Positions 7,561-17,750 of a DNA stretch of 49,385 bases are shown here, one piece after another. Position numbers and translations under genes: made by a program. The DNA is taken from positions 1 to 49,385 of the forward strand of contig NZ_QFBC01000027.1 of the NCBI RefSeq assembly GCF_003122325.1, read 5' to 3'. Source of the DNA: Rhizobium album (GTDB taxonomy: Bacteria > Pseudomonadota > Alphaproteobacteria > Rhizobiales > Rhizobiaceae). Position 1 is the first letter of the stretch; the number at the start of each line of letters is the position of its first letter. Below the pieces are notes generated by a model. It had not been told where the DNA came from, did no database searches, and worked only from the letters and a program-made list of their open reading frames with translations.

Positions 7561-7782
7561 ATGAGCATCACCGTCTACAGCAAGCCAGCCTGCGTCCAAT
7601 GCACCGCGACCACCCGCGCCCTCGATCGCCAGGGGATCGATTACACCATCATCGACGTATCAACCGATAGCGCCGCCTATGAGCTTGTTCAGGGCTTGGG
7701 CTACCGTCAGGTTCCCGTCGTCATCGCTGGAGAACAGCATTGGGCGGGCTTCCGCCCTGACATGATCAGCGCGCTCGCCTGA
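7561..7782 (+). CDS. nrdH: Glutaredoxin-like protein NrdH
   Basis: A 73-residue glutaredoxin-like, thioredoxin-behaving electron donor for class Ib ribonucleotide reductase. The N-terminal redox motif is CVQC ([17 protein letters not shown]), with later VPVVI and WAGFRPD typical of NrdH. I start at ATG 7561, where homology begins, rather than the ATG at 7534. First gene of nrdHIEF, behind the second cobalamin riboswitch; nrdI begins 10 bases after its stop. Confidence 0.93.
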   Translation: MSITVYSKPACVQCTATTRALDRQGIDYTIIDVSTDSAAYELVQGLGYRQVPVVIAGEQHWAGFRPDMISALA

Positions 7783-7792
7783 GCGGCGTACG

Positions 7793-8203
7793 ATGGGCGA
7801 GATCGTCTATTTTTCCAGCCGGTCGGAAAACACCCATCGCTTCGTCGAAAAGCTTGGCCTACCGGCCCGGCGCATTCCCATAACAGGCGAGACGCTCGAA
7901 GCCATCGCGCCCTACGTGTTGATCCTACCGACCTATGGCGGTGAGGGCGGCAGGGGAGCCGTGCCCAAACAGGTGATCCGCTTCCTCAACGATGCGGCAA
8001 ACCGCTCGAACCTCCGCGGCGTGATTGCTGCGGGCAACAGCAACTTCGGCGAGACCTACGGGCTTGCCGGCGACATCATCTCCAAGAAATGCCAGGTGCC
8101 CTACCTCTACAGGTTCGAGCTGCTTGGCACCGCCGAGGATGTCGCCAATGTGAGACACGGATTGGAACGATTTTGGACACGGCAGTTCTCGAACGCCCTG
8201 TAA
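7793..8203 (+). CDS. nrdI: Flavodoxin-like NrdI
   Basis: A 136-residue flavodoxin-like protein that delivers the oxidant used to build the dimanganese-tyrosyl radical in NrdF. Family motifs are [16 protein letters not shown] at the N-terminus, ILPTYGGEG in the middle and [16 protein letters not shown], which shape the FMN site. It overlaps the start of nrdE by 31 bases, so the two are likely co-translated. Confidence 0.93.
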   Translation: MGEIVYFSSRSENTHRFVEKLGLPARRIPITGETLEAIAPYVLILPTYGGEGGRGAVPKQVIRFLNDAANRSNLRGVIAAGNSNFGETYGLAGDIISKKCQVPYLYRFELLGTAEDVANVRHGLERFWTRQFSNAL

Positions 8204-10332
8204 AGCCGCACGCCGCCGAAACCGGGCTGGATTATCACGCGCTGAACGCGATGCTGAACCTCTACGATGAGGAAGGCAAGATCCAGCTGGACAAGGATCG
8301 GCAGGCGGCCAAGCAGTATTTCCTGCAGCACGTCAATCAGAACACGGTGTTCTTTCACAATCTCCGGGAGAAGCTCGATTACCTCGTGACGGAGGGCTAC
8401 TACGAGCAGGAGGTGCTGGACCAGTATTCGTTCAATTTCGTCCGCGATCTGTTCGACCACGCCTATGACAGGAAGTTCCGCTTCCCGACCTTCCTCGGCG
8501 CCTTCAAATATTACACCAGCTACACGCTGAAGACCTTCGACGGAAAGCGCTATCTGGAGCGCTACGAGGACCGCATCTGCATGGTGGCGCTGACGCTGGC
8601 GCGCGGCAACGAAGCGCATGCCCGCGACATGGTCGACGAGATCATCTCGGGCCGCTTTCAGCCGGCGACACCGACTTTCCTCAATGCGGGCAAGAAGCAG
8701 CGCGGCGAACTCGTCTCGTGCTTCCTGCTCAGGATCGAGGACAACATGGAATCAATCGCCCGCGGCATTAATTCGGCGCTGCAGCTCTCCAAGCGCGGCG
8801 GTGGCGTGGCGCTGTCGCTGACCAATCTTCGCGAAGCCGGTGCGCCGATCAAGCAGATCGAGAACCAGTCCTCCGGCGTGATCCCAGTGATGAAGCTCCT
8901 CGAGGATTCGTTCTCCTACGCCAACCAGCTCGGCGCTCGCCAGGGCGCGGGAGCGGTCTATCTCAATGCCCATCATCCCGACATCATGCGCTTCCTCGAT
9001 ACCAAGCGGGAGAACGCGGATGAGAAGATCCGCATCAAGACGCTGTCGCTCGGCGTCGTCGTGCCGGACATCACCTTCGAACTCGCGAAAAACAACGAGG
9101 ATATGTACCTCTTCTCGCCCTATGACGTGGAGCGCGTCTATGGTGTGGCTTTCAGCGAGATATCGGTCACCGAGAAGTACCGCGAGATGGTGGCCGACAG
9201 CCGCATCAAGAAGAAGAAGATCAAGGCACGCGACTTCTTCCAGGTGATCGCCGAAATCCAGTTCGAGAGCGGCTACCCCTACATCATGTTCGAGGACACG
9301 GTGAACAAGGCGAACCCGATCGCCGGGCGCATCACCATGAGCAATCTGTGCTCGGAAATCCTGCAGGTCAGCGAAGCCAGCGAATACAACGCCGATCTCT
9401 CATACGAGCATATGGGCAAGGACATCTCCTGCAACCTCGGCTCGCTTAATATCGCCAATACCATGGATTCGGCTGATTTCGGCAAGACGATCGAGACCGC
9501 CATCCGGGCGCTGACGGCGGTCTCGGACATGAGCAACATCACCTCGGTGCCCTCCGTCGCCAAGGGCAATGCCGATAGCCATGCGATCGGGCTCGGGCAG
9601 ATGAACCTGCATGGCTATCTCGCCCGCGAGCGGATCTTCTATGGGTCGGAAGAGGGCGTCGATTTCACCAACATGTACTTCTACACTGTGACCTACCACG
9701 CCATCCGTGCCTCGAACCGGCTCGCCGTCGAGCGGGGCCAGAGCTTCAAGGGCTTCGAGAATTCGAAGTATGCATCGGGCGAATATTTCGACAAGTATAC
9801 CGAGGCCGAATGGAAGCCCGCGACCGCGGGCGTGGCCGAGTTGTTCGAGACGGCAGGGATCCACATTCCGACGCAGGAGGACTGGCTGGAACTGAAGCAG
9901 GCCGTCATGGAAGGCGGGCTCTATAACCAGAACCTGCAGGCCGTACCGCCGACCGGGTCGATCTCCTACATCAACCACTCGACCTCCTCGATCCACCCGA
10001 TCGTCTCGAAGATCGAGATCCGCAAGGAAGGCAAGATCGGCCGCGTCTACTATCCGGCCGCGTTCATGACCAACGACAATCTTGATTACTACCAGGATGC
10101 CTACGAAATCGGGCCGGAAAAGATCATCGACACCTATGCGGCAGCCACCCAGCATGTCGACCAGGGCCTGTCGCTGACGCTGTTCTTCCGCGATACCGCG
10201 ACGACGCGCGATATCAACAAGGCGCAGATCTATGCGTGGAAGAAGGGCATCAAGACCATCTACTATATCCGCCTTCGCCAGATGGCGCTGACCGGCACGG
10301 AAGTGCAGGGCTGCGTCTCCTGCGCCCTCTGA
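8173..10332 (+). CDS. nrdE: Class Ib ribonucleotide reductase large subunit NrdE
   Basis: A 719-residue catalytic subunit that reduces ribonucleoside diphosphates. Visible motifs: GELVSCFLL with the active-site cysteine, SNLCSEI with the N-C-E catalytic triad, the [15 protein letters not shown] loop and the C-terminal redox tail GCVSCAL. It has no N-terminal ATP cone, as usual for class Ib. The start is the TTG at 8173: homologues begin with the same [11 protein letters not shown] sequence and a GGATTGGAACGA ribosome site precedes it. An ATG at 8089 in this frame would add 28 residues inside nrdI that do not look coding. Confidence 0.95.
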   Translation: MDTAVLERPVKPHAAETGLDYHALNAMLNLYDEEGKIQLDKDRQAAKQYFLQHVNQNTVFFHNLREKLDYLVTEGYYEQEVLDQYSFNFVRDLFDHAYDRKFRFPTFLGAFKYYTSYTLKTFDGKRYLERYEDRICMVALTLARGNEAHARDMVDEIISGRFQPATPTFLNAGKKQRGELVSCFLLRIEDNMESIARGINSALQLSKRGGGVALSLTNLREAGAPIKQIENQSSGVIPVMKLLEDSFSYANQLGARQGAGAVYLNAHHPDIMRFLDTKRENADEKIRIKTLSLGVVVPDITFELAKNNEDMYLFSPYDVERVYGVAFSEISVTEKYREMVADSRIKKKKIKARDFFQVIAEIQFESGYPYIMFEDTVNKANPIAGRITMSNLCSEILQVSEASEYNADLSYEHMGKDISCNLGSLNIANTMDSADFGKTIETAIRALTAVSDMSNITSVPSVAKGNADSHAIGLGQMNLHGYLARERIFYGSEEGVDFTNMYFYTVTYHAIRASNRLAVERGQSFKGFENSKYASGEYFDKYTEAEWKPATAGVAELFETAGIHIPTQEDWLELKQAVMEGGLYNQNLQAVPPTGSISYINHSTSSIHPIVSKIEIRKEGKIGRVYYPAAFMTNDNLDYYQDAYEIGPEKIIDTYAAATQHVDQGLSLTLFFRDTATTRDINKAQIYAWKKGIKTIYYIRLRQMALTGTEVQGCVSCAL

Positions 10333-11337
<1,005 letters not shown>

Positions 11338-11547
11338 TCTCATTTTTGTGGCGGTCCGGATCCTTTGCTCCCAACCGCCCAACGTTTTTCTCGCCGCCAT
11401 GGGTGGCGCATCCGGTGTCGCGGTTCGCGAAACGACCGACTAGGATCACAGGCGCGCCTGAACGGGTTCGCCTGTTCCTTATTATGTGCAGCTAAAAACT
11501 GCGAACGCCTTGTGAGCTGCCGAGAGGGAGAGCGTGGTGAACATAAG

Positions 11548-11715
11548 TCACCACGGCTCATATTCGTGCACGATCTCAAGATCGTCTTCGTCATCGAGTT
11601 CGTCGGACGGAAGGACGCCGAATTCGTCGCCGGATTTGAACAGGGTGATCGGAACCATGAGGTTATTGCAGAGGTGGAAGGCGTGTGACTGGGCGAGGGA
11701 AAGATCGTGTGCCAT
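11548..11715 (-). CDS. Small conserved-looking hypothetical protein
   Basis: A 55-residue protein starting MAHDLSLAQSHAFHLCNN and ending in an acidic tail (DELDDEDDLEIVHEY). The ATG at 11715 has GGAG nine bases upstream on the minus strand, which supports it over the upstream ATG at 11730. No known domain recognised. It converges on nrdF across about 210 bases. The composition (not a shadow of another gene, proper ribosome site) makes it a reasonable real gene of unknown function. Confidence 0.5.
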   Translation of the reverse strand: MAHDLSLAQSHAFHLCNNLMVPITLFKSGDEFGVLPSDELDDEDDLEIVHEYEPW

Positions 11716-11730
11716 GTTCAGGTGCTCCAT

Positions 11731-12143
11731 CGGACGCGGGCCAATTCCCGCTGATGGCTCCTCAATGGAACAGGGACGGTCGCGATCACCGCGAAGGCGC
11801 AGACGGAGCGGCGGCAGCTTGCTAGCCGACCCCTTGAGGGTTGATCGACGGAGATCCGGACCTGGTCCAGGACGCCATCACAAGAAGCGGGATTGGAGTG
11901 CTTCTGGTGCTGTAATCTGACTGCGCACGGTCTTCGGTCTGGAGCTTGAGAGAGCTGCTGTCCGGCAACTTGGCCTAGATTGCGACGAAACACGCCAATA
12001 CTGTCAAATTTGACAGATATTACAATTACTTACAAAATGTGGCGTAATAACAATTATGGAACTTCATTTATTCATGGCCGCTGCTGACCGCGCATCCTCT
12101 ACGTGGCCACACGCTGAGGGAAGCCGCGTCGGGGGTTCCGCGA
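11731..12143. other. Intergenic stretch, no gene seen
   Basis: About 410 bases with no supported gene. The right part (about 11990-12060) is markedly AT-rich against its surroundings and holds the 16-bp palindrome at 12001. Both strands have short open frames that show no protein-like features. Confidence 0.4.
12001..12016. promoter_or_regulatory. Perfect 16-bp palindrome, operator candidate
   Basis: CTGTCAAATTTGACAG is perfectly symmetric and lies at the edge of an AT-rich stretch. It has the form of a dimeric repressor operator. It is far from any intact start codon now; the regulator and target are unknown. Confidence 0.4.
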
Positions 12144-12931
12144 CTACCCTCCCTCCCCTAAAAGTGTCATCTTATTTTCGGGATGCGGGCTGTCCTCATA
12201 CGCTCCCCAGATCGACTGATCGAAATTGATCGTGGCACCCGTCATGAGGCCGCTTTCCTCCGACGAGAGATAGGCGCAGGCACGGGCCACTTCGGCGGGA
12301 TCGACCAAGCGACCGAAGGGCTGACGGGCGGCGGCTTCGTCCAGCCAGTCGGCAGGCGCGCCGTGATATTCCCGCTGGATGCGATCTTCACCATCGCTTA
12401 CCATCCAGCCGATGTTCAAACCATTGCAGCGGATGCGGTTCTTGAGAAGGCCAAAGGCGACATTGCGGGTCAGCGTGTCGAGTGCGCCCTTGGAGGCGCA
12501 ATAGGCGGCGATGAAGGGCTGGCCAGCCATGGATGCCATCGAGGAGATGTTGACGGTTGTGCCTTCGACACCATCACGCAGCATCAGCTTCACCGCATCC
12601 TGGATCAGGAAGAAGGGGGCACGGGTGTTGATCGCGAACATGCGGTCAAACAGCGCTTCATCCGTATCAAGAATGGTACCGCGATCGGTGATCGCAGCAA
12701 CATTCACCAGCGCATCGATGCGGCCAAACTTTTCATCGGCAGCCGCGATGACGCGGCTACAGTCGGAGACCACGCCCAGATCGGCGGCAACGAAATGCAC
12801 TGGGATGCCATAGCGGTCGGTGATCTCATACGCTTTGGCTTCGCCTTTCTCGCGGCTGCGGCCACAGATGACCAGGCCCTTTGCTCCGCGCTCGGCAAAA
12901 AGCCGCGCGACTTCCGCGCCCAGCCCCTGCG
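12144..12931 (-). pseudogene. SDR-family oxidoreductase, 5' end removed by IS6 element
   Basis: About 260 residues of a classical short-chain dehydrogenase: QGLGAEVARLFAERGAKG (second half of the nucleotide-binding turn), VNVAA, NISSMAS, and the catalytic YCASK. The first 15 or so residues, including the TGG part of TGGxxxGxG, are missing because the IS6 inverted repeat begins exactly there (12932). The open frame continues into the IS and offers MRHAPQGLG as an artificial start. Likely non-functional for cofactor binding; substrate unknown. Confidence 0.8.
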
Positions 12932-13824
12932 GGGCATGTCGCAAACATTTTCGGAGCGCGTGATTATCCTCTGAGCATCCTTGTTTTCATGCTTTGTTAA
13001 CCTTTTGCAGTCCGAAGAGGCGCCCGAGCAGATCGTTCTGATCGTTGACGGTCCACTGGCCGGAAAAAGCCGAAGCCCTTCTTCAGCCAGAGCATGGCTT
13101 CGAAATACGGCGATTGTCCGCCGCGCGGTTTTAAAGGATTGGAAGCCGCCGATCTTGGGCATGTTCTTCTTAACCCGAAAATGGTCACTCTCGATGCGTT
13201 GCTGGAGGTGTATTGTGACATAGTGCACAGGGTTTGGCTGAAGCAGACCACCATCCACCGATGTTTTAATCGCGGATGGAAATGTATTAGCACCGTCCGT
13301 CCCGATCTTTGCCGGCGATAGCAGGGGCTCGTCCTTCAGCATTTTGCGGAAGAACCGCTTGGCGGCATCGAGATCGCGCTTAGCAGTCAGCAGGAAATCG
13401 ACCGGATCGCCGTGTTTATCGATGGCTCGGGACAGATAGCGCCACTTGCCGCGGATCTTGACATAGGTCTCATCGATCCGGACCGAGCCGCAATGGGGTC
13501 GCCGAAACTGCCGCAGCCGCTTTTCGATCATCGGCGCACAAGCCAAAACCCAACGGTTGACGGTGCTATGATCGACCTCGAAGCCCCGCTCGCGAAACAT
13601 CTCTTCCAAGTCACGATAGCTAAGCGGGTAGCGCAAGTACCAGGCAACCGCCTGTACAATCAGCCACGCTTCGAAAATGCCTGCCTTTGAAATCGTCCTT
13701 CGACTGGCGCTTCAGCTTCTCGGCAATGGCATTCAAAACCATGGCTTGCTCCGCAACTTTCTGAGCGGCAAATTCCATGCCTATAGTCAACATACGGTTA
13801 AGCCAAAAAATTTGCGACAAGCCC
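12932..13824 (-). mobile_element. IS6-family insertion sequence (decayed)
   Basis: An 893-bp unit with 14-bp terminal inverted repeats, GGGCATGTCGCAAA at 12932-12945 and TTTGCGACAAGCCC at 13811-13824 (one mismatch), the TGTCGCAAA core being typical of IS6 relatives. It contains one transposase gene, broken by frameshifts. The 8 bases on either side do not match, so there is no target duplication. It truncates an SDR gene on one side and a resolvase on the other, suggesting a deletion formed next to the element. Confidence 0.82.
12987..13778 (-). pseudogene. IS6-family transposase, frameshifted
   Basis: Read with three corrections, this is a complete IS6-type DDE transposase of about 264 codons: MEFAAQKVAEQAM at the start, DFKGRHF, LSYRDLEEMF and DHSTVNRWV (helix-turn-helix), then DETYVKIRGKW (first D), GTDGANTFP (second D), IESDHFRVKK (E), ending LFGLQKVNKA. 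Single-base insertions break it near 13673 and near 13100, both in a TTTCGAAG context, and an extra T near 13073. Expected uninterrupted text at these points is HFEAWLIVQ, FEAMLWLKKGFGF and GFSGQWTVN. Confidence 0.8.
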
Positions 13825-14182
13825 GGTTCACGGTTGAGGTCGAGGAAATATTCCGCCATCGCGCCCTGCAGATGCAGGAAGAACCGGCCTTGGGCGGTTT
13901 CGCTGTCCAGATGCTCTGTAACTTGATGTTGTCGGTGCGCAGCTTGTCGATCGTGCGCATCATCTCCAGCAGCGAGCGGCCAAACCGGTCGAGCTTCGAA
14001 ACAACCATAACGTCTTCTGGACGCAGATAGACGAGAGCGGCGTCGAACTCCGGCCGCTTGGTGCCGGCCTTGCCAGATTTCTTCTCCTCGAAGATCTTCT
14101 CGCAGCCGGCATGCAAAAGCGCGTCCCGCTGCAGGTCGAGGTTCTGTTTGGCGGTCGAGGCGCGGATATAGCCGATGAGCAT
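13825..14182 (-). pseudogene. Serine resolvase/invertase, frameshifted and 3'-truncated
   Basis: The N-terminal catalytic domain of a Tn3-type resolvase: MLIGYIRASTAKQNLDLQRDAL with the nucleophilic serine, then VVSKLDRFGRSLLEMM. Around 13912 the frame shifts (expected continuation LQSLDSETAQGRFFLHLQGAMAEYFLDLNRE), and the gene then runs into the IS6 inverted repeat, losing the rest of the catalytic domain and the DNA-binding helix-turn-helix. Non-functional. Confidence 0.8.
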
Positions 14183-15016
14183 GTTAGGATATTAAAACGA
14201 AAGCTTTTCCCTACAATAGTTTTCCTGACATATTCTCCTTACACTAAGACTGCCAAAATCCAGGGCAAAGCCAAGGATGATTAGAATGTAAGGAAAACGA
14301 TCATTTTCCGAACACTCGCGTTTCGCGTGCTGAATTTCGGTGCAATCTGTTGACATCTTCTGGGTGTAGACGTCGCTACGGCTGGAGATAGGACGCCGTG
14401 ATTGCAACTTTCGGCACGGAAGGGGTGGAAAGGCGACGGTCTGCTTCTGAAACGGATTAGCGATGAGCTGCCATTCGTGACAGCCGCCAGTTTTCCCTCA
14501 AACGATCGAATTTTGGGAAAGCTCAGGACTTCCAAAATCGCAGCAGCATCGAACCGGAATGCGATGGATGCGCGGTTAGACCAGTTAACCCGCGATAGAT
14601 GGTCCGAGATTTAGAAACCGGTCGTTTTGGGTCCGTCGTCCAGTGGCCCTTTCCGTAAAACGTCCAACGGTCTTAGTTCGTAGTAGCCCCCACGATGACC
14701 GTAGTTGTTTCACCCGGCATGCCCCATATCGGAAAATGAATGCTGTGCGCAAACCAGTGCAACGACGCTGACGGGAATGCCGCTAGCGCGCGGCTGGCCT
14801 GACCCAGCAGGCACCACCGGGTCTTGTCTGCCCCGACCAATTACGGTGTCGAACCCCGTGAGCTCTGGGTGGCAACGGCTAATGCATTTACACGCCCGTG
14901 CGATTAGGATTCTGTCTAATCTGTTTTATCTTCTGGTTTTCCTGGAACAAATCATGGACCACGTTTGTTGACCACCAAACCGCCGCGGGTCGCGTCCGGT
15001 AAAAGGGAGCAGCCCG
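14183..15016. other. 834-bp region without a supported gene
   Basis: Upstream of the broken resolvase, so a resolution site is expected in the first 150 bases; a near-palindrome at 14292-14309 (GGAAAACGATCATTTTCC) could be part of one. The rest has short open frames on both strands with no recognisable protein. The last 100 bases are AT-rich (TCTGTCTAATCTG..) and should hold the promoter of the gene at 15017. Confidence 0.4.
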
Positions 15017-16123
15017 ATGCGGAAGTTCGGTGTTTTGATCGGGTTGGGAGTTGTCACGGTAGCGCTGGCAAACGCCGCCTTTGCCCAGACTGGACGCAGC
15101 GCCGCGCTGACGCAGGTGGCGCGCTTCGACCACCAGGTTACCGGCGTCGCCGTCACTGCCGATGGACGCCGGTTCGTCAACTTTCCACGCTGGACCGACG
15201 ACGCGCCGATCTCAGTTGCCGAGGTGATGGCCGACGGATCGCTTCGGCCTTATCCCGACGTCAAGTGGAACAGCTGGCGTAACGCCAAGGCGAACAAGAT
15301 GTCGGTCGGCGAGCACTTCGTCTGCGTCCAGTCGATCGTTCCCGACGGCCACGGCAATCTCTGGGTGCTCGATCCCGGCGCGCCCGGCAACGAGAAGATC
15401 TTGGAGGGCGCGCCGAAGCTCGTCCGCATCGACCTGAAGACGAACAAGGTGACCAAGGTCATCGCAGTGCCAGGCGACGTCGCGCTGCAGGGCACCTACC
15501 TCAACGACATCCGCTTCTCGCCCGATGGTCGGACCGGCTACATCACCGATAGCGGCACGCGCGGAGCAATCATCGTCGTCGACCTGGGCGACGGAAAGAG
15601 CTTCCGTGCTCTCGACGGCCATCCGTCGACCCAGATCGACAAGAGCGTCACCGTCGCGATCGAGGGCAAGCCGCTTGTCCGCCCCGATGGGCGTCAGCCC
15701 GCGTTCGCCTCCGATGGCATTGCGATCTCGAATGACGGGAAGACGCTGTACTGGCAGGCGCTGACCGGAAAGACGCTTTTTTCGATCGCCACAGACAAGC
15801 TGCGCGCCGACGTCAGCGAGCGCGACCGCGGTGGCGCGGTGCAGACCGTCGCCACCACCGCCGTCGCCGATGGGCTGTGGATGAGCAAGGCGGGGACGCT
15901 CTACATTACCTCGCCCACCGATTATTCGATCCGGCGGCTCGCCGGGTTAAAGACGGAGATCGTCCTGACCGATAAGCGGCTACGCTGGCCCGACACCTTC
16001 GCCGAAGGGCCCGATGGGACGATTTACGTCACCGCCAGCCACATCCAGGACACGCCATGGTTCACGCCGGGCGCTCCCCCGTCGATCCGCACCGAGCTGT
16101 ACTCATTCGTTCCGACCCGTTGA
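15017..16123 (+). CDS. Secreted MRJP/yellow-family (SMP-30-like beta-propeller) protein
   Basis: A 368-residue protein with a Sec signal peptide (MRKFGVLIGLGVVTVALANAAFA, cleavage after AFA, residues 1-23). The body matches the major royal jelly protein / L-dopachrome tautomerase-related family: RRFVNFPRWTDDAPISVAEV, LWVLDPGAPG, YLNDIRFSPDGRTGYITDSG, FASDGIAISNDGKTLYW. Fold is a six-bladed beta-propeller; bacterial members have no firm function. A GGGAGC ribosome site precedes the ATG at 15017. It lies 8 bases before the catalase-family gene and is probably co-transcribed with it and the aldehyde oxidoreductase genes. Confidence 0.82.
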   Translation: MRKFGVLIGLGVVTVALANAAFAQTGRSAALTQVARFDHQVTGVAVTADGRRFVNFPRWTDDAPISVAEVMADGSLRPYPDVKWNSWRNAKANKMSVGEHFVCVQSIVPDGHGNLWVLDPGAPGNEKILEGAPKLVRIDLKTNKVTKVIAVPGDVALQGTYLNDIRFSPDGRTGYITDSGTRGAIIVVDLGDGKSFRALDGHPSTQIDKSVTVAIEGKPLVRPDGRQPAFASDGIAISNDGKTLYWQALTGKTLFSIATDKLRADVSERDRGGAVQTVATTAVADGLWMSKAGTLYITSPTDYSIRRLAGLKTEIVLTDKRLRWPDTFAEGPDGTIYVTASHIQDTPWFTPGAPPSIRTELYSFVPTR

Positions 16124-16131
16124 GGATCGCT

Positions 16132-17214
16132 ATGACCTACCTGCGCTACCGCGACGACATCGAGACCCCCGAGCCCGGCGAACAGGAAACGATCGACGGC
16201 ATCATCCAAGGCATGACGCATCAGAGCGAGGCGGTCGAGAAGCGCGAGCAGCACGCCGTGCGCGCCAGCCATGCCAAAAGCTCGGCCTGCGTCGTCGGCA
16301 CGCTGACGATCGCGGACGACCTTCCGCCGGAGCTGGCGCAGGGACTGTTCGCCACGGCGGGCAGCTACGACGTCGCGATCCGCTTCGCCCAGGGGCCGGG
16401 CGAAACGCTGGACGACCGCGTGTCAACCCACCGGGGCATGGCGATCAAGGTGTTTGGAGTCGAGGGCGAGAAGCTGCCCGGCCACGATGCACCGACCCAG
16501 GATTTCGTGCTGGCCACGGGGCGCACCTTTCCGTCGGGCACGGCGAGCGGCTTCCTCAGCGACGCGAAGAAGATCGGGGCGGCGACGCCGATGCCCGAGG
16601 GCGTGAAGAGTACGGTGTCGTCGCTGGCACGCAACTTCAACAAGGTGCTGGGCCTGTTCGACACAGCTTCCGCAAAGGCGGATTTCTTTGGCCATCCGTT
16701 CAGCCACCCGATCGGCGACGATTATTTCAGCCAGGCGCCGGTGCGTTATGGCGATTACGTCGCCAAGCTCGGCGCGGTGCCGGCGTCGCAGACGCAGGAC
16801 GCGCTGAGCGATTGGCGGCTCGACCCGCACGCGGACGAGGACGGCTTCCGCCACGCCGCGATCGACTATTTCCGTGACCATGAGGCGGTGTTTGAGCTCA
16901 AGGTCCAGCTCTGGGCGAACGCGGAGACGCAGCCGATCGAGGACGCCTCGATCGAGTGGCCGTCGCAGGACAGCCAGTATCGCACCGTAGCCACGATCCG
17001 CATCCCTGCGCAGGAGGCGTACAGCCCGGCGCGCGTGCGCTACTTCGACGAGGTGATGACCTTTCGTCCCGCGAATAGCCTGGCCGCGCATCGGCCGCTT
17101 GGATCGGTGATGAGGGCGCGGCTGCAGGTGTATCGTGCGCTGTCCGCCTTTCGCCACCGCGAGAACGGGGTCGCCGAGGAAAACACCGCCGACATCACCG
17201 CCATCCCGGCCTAA
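16132..17214 (+). CDS. Catalase-family heme protein
   Basis: A 360-residue protein of the catalase-like superfamily, shorter than true catalases (about 480 or more). ASHAKSSACVVGTL carries the expected distal histidine, RFAQGPGETLDDRVSTHRGMAIKVFG and TQDFVLATGRTFP are family blocks, and VYRALSAFRHRENG holds the likely proximal heme-ligand tyrosine. No signal peptide. Activity may be peroxidase- or catalase-like. The ATG at 16132 follows AGGATCGCT; an upstream in-frame ATG at 16057 lies inside the previous gene. A hydrogen-peroxide-removing role beside an oxygen-using molybdenum oxidase makes sense as inference. Confidence 0.82.
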   Translation: MTYLRYRDDIETPEPGEQETIDGIIQGMTHQSEAVEKREQHAVRASHAKSSACVVGTLTIADDLPPELAQGLFATAGSYDVAIRFAQGPGETLDDRVSTHRGMAIKVFGVEGEKLPGHDAPTQDFVLATGRTFPSGTASGFLSDAKKIGAATPMPEGVKSTVSSLARNFNKVLGLFDTASAKADFFGHPFSHPIGDDYFSQAPVRYGDYVAKLGAVPASQTQDALSDWRLDPHADEDGFRHAAIDYFRDHEAVFELKVQLWANAETQPIEDASIEWPSQDSQYRTVATIRIPAQEAYSPARVRYFDEVMTFRPANSLAAHRPLGSVMRARLQVYRALSAFRHRENGVAEENTADITAIPA

Positions 17215-17237
17215 CCCGAAGCAGGAAAGCGCCAATC

Positions 17238-17750
17238 ATGCCGACAGCCATCAACTCCGCCACATACGCCGCCGTGCCGATCGGCACGGTGCCGACCACG
17301 CTGACGATCAACGGTGAGACGCGCACCCGCGCGATCGAACCCTGGACGACGTTGCTCGACCTGCTGCGGGAAGGCGAAGACCTGATCGGCACCAAGAAGG
17401 GCTGCGACCACGGCCAGTGCGGCGCGTGCACCGTGCTGATCGACGGGCGCCGCATCAACTCGTGCCTCAAGCTGGCGGTGACGCTGGACGGTGCGGAGAT
17501 CACGACGATCGAGGGGCTGGGTCAGCCGGGCGACCTCCACCCGCTGCAATCCGCCTTCTGCGACCACGACGCGTTCCAGTGTGGCTACTGCACGCCTGGC
17601 CAGATCTGTTCCGCGCAGGGCCTCATCAACGAAGGCAAGGCCAGGACTCGGGACGAGGTTCGCGAGCTGATGAGCGGCAATCTGTGCCGGTGCGGCGCCT
17701 ATTCGAACATCATCGATGCGGTGCTCGACGTGATCGGAGAAAAGGCATGA
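17238..17750 (+). CDS. paoA: Aldehyde oxidoreductase [2Fe-2S] subunit (PaoA-like)
   Basis: A 170-residue small subunit of the xanthine oxidase family. The plant-type cluster is in CDHGQCGACTVLIDG with the later Cys in INSCLKL; the second cluster is in CGYCTPGQICS and NLCRCGAYSNI. Unlike E. coli PaoA it has no twin-arginine signal, so this enzyme is predicted to be cytoplasmic. GGAAAG precedes the start. Its stop overlaps the start of the FAD subunit as ATGA. Confidence 0.9.
   Translation: MPTAINSATYAAVPIGTVPTTLTINGETRTRAIEPWTTLLDLLREGEDLIGTKKGCDHGQCGACTVLIDGRRINSCLKLAVTLDGAEITTIEGLGQPGDLHPLQSAFCDHDAFQCGYCTPGQICSAQGLINEGKARTRDEVRELMSGNLCRCGAYSNIIDAVLDVIGEKA

Noticed and set aside
14402..14614. 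Short plus-strand frame of 70 codons in the 14-15 kb gap
   Set aside because: TTG start, no ribosome site and no recognisable features.
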